From contig CAYPQM010000102.1 of assembly GCA_964412845.1 (NCBI GenBank), positions 1 through 24,672 of the forward strand: a DNA stretch of 24,672 bases, in the 5' to 3' direction. The stretch comes from JAWWPY01 sp964412845 (lineage in GTDB: Bacteria; Actinomycetota; Actinomycetes; Streptosporangiales; Streptosporangiaceae). The notes below the pieces were generated by a model that saw only the letters and a list, made by a program, of their open reading frames with translations, had not been told where the DNA came from and searched no databases. A program made the translations under genes and the position numbers. Shown one piece after another: positions 8,137-14,223 of the stretch. Position 1 is the stretch's first letter; every line of letters starts with the position of its first letter.

Positions 8137-8287
8137 TAGAAACCTGCTACCTTGGCCACAAGAGCCTGAACCAGATCGGGGCAGTCTGGGCGGCCGATCA
8201 TGTGAGCCCGGATGCGATAAGGATTTAGTCTGGACACTGGTCGCCGAGGGCGGTGGGCATGTGGCTGTGGTCCGCGAGGATGTGCGC

Positions 8288-8950
8288 ATGATGGAGCAGG
8301 CTGAGGACGGCGTGACCGGCACGGCCGACCAGCGTCGCGAGCAGATGCTGCGCGCCGCACTGGACGTGATCCAGGAGCGGGGTTTCCCGGACACCCGGAT
8401 CGCCGACGTCGCGGAGCGCGCCGGCATCAGTCCAGCATTGGTCATCTACTACTTCAAGACCAAGGATCAGCTGCTCACCGAGGCGTTCCGGTACTCCGAG
8501 GACCACTGGTACGCGGCTGGCACCCGCCGCATGGCGGCAATCCCGACCGCGGCCGGGCGGATCGAGGAACTGGTCGCCATGAGCTGCCTGCCCGAAGCCG
8601 ACGCGGAGCCCTCGACCTCGTGGGTGCTATGGCTCGACTTGTGGGCCCAGTCGGCGCGGCATCCGGAAGTCGCCAGCGTCCGGCAGAAGTCCGACGAGCG
8701 GTGGCGGGAGACGATCTGCTCGCTGGTCGTGGAGGGTCAGGCGGCGGGCGAGTTCGGCCCGGTGGATCCCGGTGACTTCGCCGACTCGCTGTCCTCGATG
8801 ATGGACGGCCTCGCCATCCAGATCGCGCTCGATGACCCGTCGGTGGACGCCGGCCGGGCCTTCGAGCTGAGCATGCGCTTCGTGTCCGGCCAGCTGGGGT
8901 TCAGCTGGACCCGGCGGCCGCGTGACAGCGGCGCTGGGCACGGTCGTTAG
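8288..8950 (+). CDS. TetR/AcrR family transcriptional regulator (BetI-like)
   Basis: A 220-aa TetR-type repressor. The N-terminal helix-turn-helix is typical: AALDVIQERGFPDTRIADVA, then ERAGISPALVIYYFKTKDQLL. The C-terminal ligand domain looks like the TetR_C_6/BetI group (WVLWLDLWAQSARHPEV, then DSLSSMMDGLAIQIAL), a group often controlling amine, betaine or acyl-CoA catabolism. I chose ATG 8288 because GAGGA lies 7 bases upstream; GTG 8261 and GTG 8282 are in frame but lack that spacing. A perfect palindrome 150 bp upstream and a near-copy at 1247 are its likely operators. A PotA-type ATPase gene follows after 13 bp. Its ligand is unknown; a pathway substrate or an acyl-CoA are reasonable guesses. 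Confidence 0.92.
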   Translation: MMEQAEDGVTGTADQRREQMLRAALDVIQERGFPDTRIADVAERAGISPALVIYYFKTKDQLLTEAFRYSEDHWYAAGTRRMAAIPTAAGRIEELVAMSCLPEADAEPSTSWVLWLDLWAQSARHPEVASVRQKSDERWRETICSLVVEGQAAGEFGPVDPGDFADSLSSMMDGLAIQIALDDPSVDAGRAFELSMRFVSGQLGFSWTRRPRDSGAGHGR

Positions 8951-8963
8951 CGGAGGTGATCGG

Positions 8964-10085
8964 GTGCCCGGTGGACACATCCAGCTGGTCTCGCTGACCA
9001 AGCGCTTCTCGGAAGTCGCCGTGGACGCCATCGACCTGACGGTGGAAAGCGGTGAGTTTTTCTCCCTGCTCGGCCCATCGGGTTGCGGCAAGACCACCAC
9101 CCTGCGGCTGATCGCCGGCTTCGAGCAGCCCACCGGCGGGCACATCCTGCTCGACGGCACGGACATGTCGGATGTCCCGCCGCACAAGCGCAATGTGAAC
9201 ACGGTGTTCCAGAGCTACGCGCTGTTCCCGTTCCTGTCGGTGTTCGACAACGTGGCGTTCGGCCTGCGGCATCGCGGCATCTCCAAGGCGGAGATCAGCA
9301 GCCGGGTGCACGAGGCACTCGACCTGGTCCGGCTGCGCGAGTACGCGAAGCGCCGGCCGGGCATCCTGTCCGGCGGGCAGCAGCAACGGGTCGCGCTGGC
9401 CCGGGCGCTGGTCCTGAACCCGGCGGTGCTGCTGCTCGACGAGCCGCTGGGCGCGCTGGACGCGAAACTGCGCCGGTCGCTGAAAGTCGAGCTCAAGGCC
9501 CTGCAGGAGCGGGTCGGGGTCACGTTCCTCTACGTCACCCACGACCAGGAGGAAGCGCTGACCATGTCCGACCGGCTCGCGGTGATGAACTCCGGGAAGA
9601 TCGTCCAGATCGGCACGCCCCGCGAGGTCTACGAGGAGCCGGCCGACACCTACGTGGCGGATTTCCTCGGCGCGTCCAACCTGATGGAGGTCGACGTCGT
9701 CGAGCGCGGGCCCGGCGCGCGGTGCTGCGTCCGGCTGGGTGAGTCCACTCTCGATGTGGACCGCGGCGGCGTGGACAGCCTCGGTGCCGCGCACGCCGTG
9801 ATCCGCCCGGAGCGGGTGCGCATCGAGCCGCACGGCTCGGCGGGGCCCAACCGGGTCGCCGCGATGGTCGAGCGGCTGGTCTTCCTCGGCGCGGGTACCC
9901 AGGTCATGCTGCGCCTCGCGGCCGGCGGCCAACTCCAGGCCCTGATCCAGAACGACGGCGACCGCGGCGACCTGGCCCACGGCACCCCGGTGCACGTGTT
10001 CCTGGCTCCGGACGCGCTGCGCGTGCTGGCCGGCGACGGCGCGCAGGCGCCCGCCGAAGAGGAAACCCCGCTCGCCTTCGGCTGA
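8964..10085 (+). CDS. ABC transporter ATP-binding protein, PotA/spermidine-putrescine-type
   Basis: A 373-aa ATPase of an importer of the polyamine/iron/sulfate (PotA-FbpC-CysA) class, acting on the inner face of the membrane. Visible motifs: Walker A GPSGCGKTTT (37-46), Q-loop VFQSYALFP, signature LSGGQQQRVALARAL, Walker B LLLDEPLGALD, H-loop VTHDQEEALTMSD, and a C-terminal TOBE-like beta domain with IRPERVRIEP. The GTG start at 8964 has GGAGG 7 bases upstream; an in-frame start at 8922 lies inside tetR. It directly follows tetR and is likely co-transcribed. No permease or solute-binding protein gene is in the window, so it must work with partners encoded elsewhere or be a remnant of a dispersed operon. 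Confidence 0.92.
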   Translation: MPGGHIQLVSLTKRFSEVAVDAIDLTVESGEFFSLLGPSGCGKTTTLRLIAGFEQPTGGHILLDGTDMSDVPPHKRNVNTVFQSYALFPFLSVFDNVAFGLRHRGISKAEISSRVHEALDLVRLREYAKRRPGILSGGQQQRVALARALVLNPAVLLLDEPLGALDAKLRRSLKVELKALQERVGVTFLYVTHDQEEALTMSDRLAVMNSGKIVQIGTPREVYEEPADTYVADFLGASNLMEVDVVERGPGARCCVRLGESTLDVDRGGVDSLGAAHAVIRPERVRIEPHGSAGPNRVAAMVERLVFLGAGTQVMLRLAAGGQLQALIQNDGDRGDLAHGTPVHVFLAPDALRVLAGDGAQAPAEEETPLAFG

Positions 10086-10112
10086 TCCCCGCGAGGGACG
10101 TGGGGGCAGCCC

Positions 10113-10162
10113 TTATCAGTGAACTTTTTGGCCCCTATGAGGGAGAAAAAGTTCACTGATAA
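10113..10162. repeat. AT-rich 50-bp palindrome with perfect 17-bp arms
   Basis: TTATCAGTGAACTTTTT (10113-10129) is exactly the reverse complement of 10146-10162. The 16-bp centre adds a further CCC/GGG pairing (10132-10134 with 10141-10143) around a 6-base loop. It sits between two convergent genes, where a bidirectional terminator is expected, but no T-run follows the stem on either strand; the T-run is inside the stem. Its AT-rich arms contrast sharply with the surrounding DNA, so a palindromic mobile element (REP- or MITE-like) is an alternative. Confidence 0.75.
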
Positions 10163-10176
10163 ACGAAGCTCTTGGC

Positions 10177-10854
10177 TCAGCCGCCGTCGGCGGCCAGGCG
10201 GTATCCGGCCCCACGGACCGTCTGCAGGGCCTGACGGCCGAACGGGGTGTCGACCTTGCGCCGGAGGTAGCCCGCGTACACCTCGACCACGTTGAGGTCG
10301 ACGCTGTCGTAGGTGTCCCAGACGTGCTCCAGCAACTGGGACTTGGATACCACCTGGCCGGCCCGGCGCATCAGGTACTCCAGCAGTGCGAACTCGCGGG
10401 CGGTCAGCACGATCTCGCTCTGGCCGCGGCGCACCCGCCTGCTGCCCGGGTCCAGCGTCAGGTCCCCGGCCTGCAGTTCGCAGGGCCGGGGGACCGCCCC
10501 GCGGCGGAGCAGGGCGCGGAGCCGGGCGGCCAGCACGATGTAGGAAAAGGGCTTGGTCAGGTAGTCGTCCGCGCCCAGGTCCAGCCCATCGGCCTCGTCG
10601 TACTCGCCGTCCTTGGCGGACAGGATCAAGATGGGCACCCAGTTCTTCTCGGCCCGCAGCCGCTGGCACACCTGGTACCCGGAGACCTTCGGCAGCATCA
10701 GGTCGAGGACCACCGCGTCGTAGCCGCCCTCCCGGGCGCTGTGCAGCCCGTCTTCACCGTCGTAGGCGATGTCGACGGCGAAGCCCTCGGCGGACAGTCC
10801 CCGGCGGACCGCGGCGGCCAGCCTCCGCTCGTCCTCCACCACGAGCACCCGCAC
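10177..10854 (-). CDS. OmpR/PhoB-family response regulator (no adjacent kinase)
   Basis: A 225-aa DNA-binding response regulator. The receiver domain has the acidic pair in VLVVEDE, the phospho-acceptor Asp51 in VVLDLMLPKVSG, Ser79 and Lys101 in DDYLTKPF. The C-terminal winged helix (about 125-222) has LTAREFALLEYLMRRAGQVVSKSQLLEHVWD, DLNVVEVYAGYLRRKVD and VRGAGYRL. GTG 10854 gives the normal family N-terminus and has GGGAG about 8 bases upstream; starts further upstream add an unrelated tail. No histidine kinase gene is next to it: a palindrome and the convergent ABC ATPase lie downstream. It diverges from the LolA-like/ABC exporter operon, which it probably controls through the repeats in the shared region. 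Confidence 0.94.
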   Translation of the reverse strand: MRVLVVEDERRLAAAVRRGLSAEGFAVDIAYDGEDGLHSAREGGYDAVVLDLMLPKVSGYQVCQRLRAEKNWVPILILSAKDGEYDEADGLDLGADDYLTKPFSYIVLAARLRALLRRGAVPRPCELQAGDLTLDPGSRRVRRGQSEIVLTAREFALLEYLMRRAGQVVSKSQLLEHVWDTYDSVDLNVVEVYAGYLRRKVDTPFGRQALQTVRGAGYRLAADGG

Positions 10855-10895
10855 GGCCGTGACTCCCTTCCCGTCCGATGACACGTTCCCGGCCC

Positions 10896-10980
10896 GGTCT
10901 TTACGCACCGGGCCCATCACCCAGTGTGGCTCACAGGATCAGCACAGGAGTCATCCGGCAGGATGGTCTTTACCCGCCGG
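10896..10980. repeat. Two copies of GGTCTTTACnCnCCGG, 69 bp apart
   Basis: Positions 10896-10911 and 10965-10980 carry a 16-bp sequence that agrees at 14 positions in the same orientation. They flank the middle of the divergent promoter region between the response regulator and LolA-like genes. On the minus strand the shared core reads GTAAAGACC. They may be regulator-binding sites or promoter parts; chance similarity is possible. Confidence 0.45.
10932..10949. promoter_or_regulatory. 7-4-7 direct repeat CACAGGA-tcag-CACAGGA, candidate response-regulator site
   Basis: Two identical heptamers with a 4-bp gap, repeating every 11 bp, midway between the divergent response regulator and LolA-like genes. 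PhoP/OmpR-family regulators typically bind 7-bp direct repeats separated by 4 bp as head-to-tail dimers. Assignment to the regulator encoded at 10177-10854 is inference from position and geometry. Confidence 0.5.
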
Positions 10981-11045
10981 AAACCCCCCCTCGGCGGGAC
11001 GCGGACCGGGCCCGGCCGCCCCCAGCGGGCCTGGCCGGGCCCGAT

Positions 11046-11057
11046 CTGACTGGTCAG
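11046..11057. promoter_or_regulatory. Small inverted repeat CTGAC-TG-GTCAG upstream of the LolA-like gene
   Basis: A perfect 5-2-5 palindrome ending 9 bp before the ATG at 11067 and just ahead of its GAGG ribosome-binding site. It could be an operator or a structure affecting initiation. It differs from the TetR palindromes at 1247 and 8121, although the TG centre is shared. Confidence 0.3.
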
Positions 11058-11066
11058 TGAGGTGTG

Positions 11067-12299
11067 ATGAATCCGAAGCTGAAGCTGTCCCGCCGGGTGC
11101 GGTGGGCAGTGCCGGCCGGTGTGGTGGCGGTCACCGCCGCGGTCACCGCCGGGTCCATGATCACTATCGCCCAGGCGTCCCCCGAGCTGCCCGCGCGCAG
11201 CCCGGCCCAGCTGCTCGCGGCGGTCGCCGGGCACACCGGCCTGCCGCCCGCGCTGACCGGCACCGTGGTGGAAACCGCGTCGCTCGGCATCCCCAACCTG
11301 CCCGACACCGGCGATCCCACCTCCATCACCTCGCTGCTGGCCGGCTCGCACACCATCAAGGTCTGGTACGCCGACCCGGCCCACTTCCGGCTGGCCGTGC
11401 CGGTGACGCTGAGTGAGACTGATCTGGTCCGCAACGGGTCCACCGCCTGGTTCTGGCAAAGCCAGACGAACACGGTGACCCGGATGCAGCTGCCGGCCAA
11501 GGCCGGGGCGCAGGACATCCCCGCCCCTGGGCAGGCGCCGCTCACCCCGCAGCAGGCGGCGCAGCAGGTGCTCGCGGCGGTCGGGCCGACCACCGCGGTC
11601 AGCGTGGACCCGGCCGTGACGGTCGCGGGCCAGGCTGCGTACCAGCTCGTCCTGGCCCCCAAAGACAGCCGGTCGCTGGTCGGCCGGGTGACCCTGGCGC
11701 TCGACGGGCAGCACACCGACGTGCCGCTCCGGGTCCAGGTGTTCGCCCGGGGCGCGACCACGCCGGCCTTCCAGGTCGGGTTCACCGCGGTCGCCTTCGT
11801 CAAGCCGGCCACGGCCAACTTCGATTTCACCCCGCCCCCGGGGGCCAAGGTCTCCGTCACCAGCCCGGCCAACGGCTGGAGCGGTCTTCCCCCGGCCCAG
11901 CACAAGGCAGCCCAGAAGGCGGCCCAGCGCAACGCAGTCCGGCAGAAGCTGGCCGCGACCGGTGGCCCGACGGTGATCGGCAAGGACTGGCTGTCGGTCG
12001 CGGTGCTGCCCGGCGACGCGCTGGCCGGGATCACCGGCGCGGGTAATGCCGCGATCGCGGCCGGGCAGGCCGCACGGAGCGTAGCGGGCGGCCCGGGGTC
12101 CGGGTCGGTCGGCGGGCCGGACAGTGCCGTCATCCTCGGTGCCCTGCTCAAGGCGGCCACCCCGGTACACGGCGCCTGGGGCAGCGGCAAGCTGCTGCGC
12201 ACCAGCCTCATCTCCGTACTGATCACCGACAGCGGGAAGGTACTGGTCGGCTCGGTCACCCCGGCGGTCCTGTACAGCGCCGCGGCGCAGGTCAAGTGA
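11067..12299 (+). CDS. LolA/RseB-like secreted or membrane-anchored protein
   Basis: A 410-aa exported protein. A basic N-terminus (KLKLSRRVR) precedes a hydrophobic segment (about residues 12-37) ending near AQASPELPA, a signal peptide or N-terminal anchor. There is no lipobox and no Cys in the whole protein. The following domain resembles the LolA/RseB-N fold of actinobacterial proteins: HTIKVWYADPAHFRLAV, ETDLVRNGSTAWFWQSQTN. A second, less characteristic region with an Ala/Gln-rich linker (HKAAQKAAQRNAV) follows. The fold usually binds lipids or acyl chains. ATG 11067 is favoured over GTG 11064 by GAGG 4 bases upstream. Its stop overlaps the GTG of the ABC ATPase by 4 bp, so it probably works with that exporter, perhaps sensing or handing over a lipid-like substrate. 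Confidence 0.82.
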   Translation: MNPKLKLSRRVRWAVPAGVVAVTAAVTAGSMITIAQASPELPARSPAQLLAAVAGHTGLPPALTGTVVETASLGIPNLPDTGDPTSITSLLAGSHTIKVWYADPAHFRLAVPVTLSETDLVRNGSTAWFWQSQTNTVTRMQLPAKAGAQDIPAPGQAPLTPQQAAQQVLAAVGPTTAVSVDPAVTVAGQAAYQLVLAPKDSRSLVGRVTLALDGQHTDVPLRVQVFARGATTPAFQVGFTAVAFVKPATANFDFTPPPGAKVSVTSPANGWSGLPPAQHKAAQKAAQRNAVRQKLAATGGPTVIGKDWLSVAVLPGDALAGITGAGNAAIAAGQAARSVAGGPGSGSVGGPDSAVILGALLKAATPVHGAWGSGKLLRTSLISVLITDSGKVLVGSVTPAVLYSAAAQVK

Positions 12300-13234
12300 G
12301 CGGTGCACCGGCCGTCAGCACTACCGGGCTGACCAAACGGTTCCGCGGTGGCCAGCTCGCGGTGGACGACCTTGACCTGGTGGTCCCGCGCGGCTCCGTC
12401 TACGGGTTCCTCGGGCCGAACGGATCGGGCAAGACCACGACCATCCGGATGCTGCTCGGCCTGGTGTTCCCCACCCGGGGCAGCCACCAGCTGCTCGGCA
12501 TACCCATGCCACACGGATCCGCCCAGGTACTCCCGAAGGTCGGGTCACTGGTCGAAGGCCCGGCGTTCTACCCCCAGTTGTCCGGGCCGGCCAACCTGGC
12601 CCGGATCGACGCCGCCGACCGGACCGCCGACCCAGGCACGGCCCGGGAGCGGATCACCACCTCCCTGGAGCGGGTCGGCCTGCTCGCCGCCAAGAAGAAG
12701 CACTACCGGGCCTACTCCCTGGGCATGAAGCAGCGCCTCGCGATCGCGGCCAGCTTGCTCCAGCCGCGTGAGCTGATCATCCTGGATGAGCCCACCAACG
12801 GACTCGACCCGCAGGGCACCCGCGAGGTGCGCGGCCTGATCCGCGAGATCGCCACCGAGGGCGTCACCGTGCTCGTTTCCTCGCACCTGCTGGCGGAGGT
12901 CGAGCAGATCTGCAGCCACGTCGGGGTCATGCGCACCGGCCGGCTGGTCTTCCAGGGCCCCCTGGATGAGTTGCGGGCCCGTGGATCCGCCCGCATCGAG
13001 GTCCACACGACGGAGGTGGAGCGGGCGGCTGAGATATTCGGCAAGCTGGGGCTGGCCGACATCCAGACCAGCGAGGGTGAGGTCAGCGCGCAGCTCGCCG
13101 ACCAGCTGCCCGAGCGCATCTGCCGGGAACTCGTGTACGCGGACATCCCGGTGGCCGGGCTGGGCACGGCGCGGCCGAACCTGGAGGAGCTGTTCGTCGG
13201 GCTCACCGGAGAGGGTTTCGATGTCGACGGCTGA
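12296..13234 (+). CDS. ABC-2 type transporter ATP-binding protein
   Basis: A 312-aa ATPase of the CcmA/drug-exporter type. Motifs: Walker A GPNGSGKTTT (40-49), a short signature YSLGMKQRLAIAASLL, Walker B LIILDEPTNGLD, and switch His in VLVSSHLLAEVEQIC. The C-terminal about 90 residues after RLVFQGPLDEL form the extra domain common in these exporters. The GTG start overlaps the stop of the LolA-like gene (GTGA), and the permease gene begins inside its last 14 bp, so the three genes form one coupled operon. It should power export of an unknown, possibly lipophilic, compound. Confidence 0.93.
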   Translation: MSGAPAVSTTGLTKRFRGGQLAVDDLDLVVPRGSVYGFLGPNGSGKTTTIRMLLGLVFPTRGSHQLLGIPMPHGSAQVLPKVGSLVEGPAFYPQLSGPANLARIDAADRTADPGTARERITTSLERVGLLAAKKKHYRAYSLGMKQRLAIAASLLQPRELIILDEPTNGLDPQGTREVRGLIREIATEGVTVLVSSHLLAEVEQICSHVGVMRTGRLVFQGPLDELRARGSARIEVHTTEVERAAEIFGKLGLADIQTSEGEVSAQLADQLPERICRELVYADIPVAGLGTARPNLEELFVGLTGEGFDVDG

Positions 13235-14123
13235 GATCACGGCCACGCCGGACAGCCGCCCGGTAGCGCCGGCGATCGTGCGGCGCAGCCCGGTGCTGTC
13301 CTGGCTGCGGCTGCTGGGTTCCGAGCTGCGCCTGATCTTCCGGCGGCTGCGTAACCTCGCCCTGCTCAGCGTGCTGGTGGTGCTCCCGCTGCTGCTCGGC
13401 ATCGCGCTGTGGGTGGCCGCGCCGCATCATGGTGATGGCGGCGGCGGGCCGGACGCGTCGTTCATCGACCAGCTGGCCGGGAACGGCGTCTTCCTGTCGT
13501 TCATCGCGCTCACCATCATGATGACGCTGGTCCTGCCGCTGGTCGTGGCGGTGGTGTCCGGTGACTCGATCGCGGGCGAGGCCGGCTACGGCACGCTGCG
13601 CTACCTGCTCACCGTGCCCGCCGGGCGGGCCCGGCTGCTGTCGGTGAAGTACACCGCGGTGATGATCTTCGGGTTTGTCTCGTGCCTGCTGGTGTCGGGG
13701 GTGTCGCTGATCGTCGGGGTGGCCCTGTTCCCGGTCGGGCCGGTGACGCTGCTGTCCGGCACCACCGTGTCCCTGGCCGACGGGTTGCTCCGGCTGCTCT
13801 TCGTCACCCTGTACGTGACCGCTGCGATGGCCGCGCTCGGCGCCATCGGGCTGGCCATCTCGACGCTGACCGAGCACGCCATCGGCGCGATCGCGGCCAT
13901 CATGATCCTCGCGGTGGCCAGCGAGGTAGCCGACAACGTGCCGCAGTTCGCGGTGGTGCACCCATTCCTGCCGACCCACTGGTGGCTGTCGTTCGACTCG
14001 CTGCTCCGCTCGCCCATCGCGACCGGTGACCTGGTGCACGGGCTGCTGTCGTTCGGGGTGTACGTGGTGATCTTCGGTGCGATCGCCTGGGCGCGCTTCA
14101 CCACCGCCAACGTCACCAGCTGA
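13221..14123 (+). CDS. ABC-2 type transporter permease
   Basis: A 300-aa integral membrane protein with about six hydrophobic segments: near LLSVLVVLPLLLGIALWVA, FLSFIALTIMMTLVLPLVVAV, VMIFGFVSCLLVSGVSLIVG, LFVTLYVTAAMAALGAIGLA, IGAIAAIMILAVA, and a last one at FGVYVVIFGAIAW. The motif GDSIAGEAGYGTLRYLLTVPAGR after the second segment is typical of ABC-2 permeases of the NatB/YfiM type. ATG 13221 lies within the end of the ATPase gene and has GGAGAGGG upstream; the frame is open further up but overlaps the ATPase. Partner of the ATPase at 12296. A long imperfect palindrome follows its stop. Confidence 0.92.
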   Translation: MSTAEITATPDSRPVAPAIVRRSPVLSWLRLLGSELRLIFRRLRNLALLSVLVVLPLLLGIALWVAAPHHGDGGGGPDASFIDQLAGNGVFLSFIALTIMMTLVLPLVVAVVSGDSIAGEAGYGTLRYLLTVPAGRARLLSVKYTAVMIFGFVSCLLVSGVSLIVGVALFPVGPVTLLSGTTVSLADGLLRLLFVTLYVTAAMAALGAIGLAISTLTEHAIGAIAAIMILAVASEVADNVPQFAVVHPFLPTHWWLSFDSLLRSPIATGDLVHGLLSFGVYVVIFGAIAWARFTTANVTS

Positions 14124-14155
14124 CGAGCGGCGTCCCGCCCGGCTGGCTCGTTCAT

Positions 14156-14210
14156 GATCACGGTAATCTTTCAGTCGTGTCAGTCGCCGTGACTGAAAAA
14201 TAGCGTGATC
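14156..14210. repeat. Long imperfect palindrome between operon end and MATE gene
   Basis: The left arm 14156-14176 starts GATCACGG and ends TTTCAGTC; the right arm 14191-14210 starts GACTGAAA and ends CGTGATC. The ends (7 bp) and inner parts (8 bp) pair perfectly, with a few mismatches between. The 14-base loop carries a second TCAGTC (14180-14185) that could pair instead with GACTGA (14191-14196), allowing two alternative hairpins. It may end transcription of the ABC operon, although no T-run follows. Confidence 0.6.
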
Positions 14211-14223
14211 GTGGACGGGTCTC

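Noticed and set aside
14169..14198. Third TetR operator of the GACTGAA/TTCAGTC type
   Set aside because: The heptamers match, but they are in the opposite order and 14 bp apart instead of 2, inside a longer palindrome; a TetR dimer site would need the 7-2-7 spacing.
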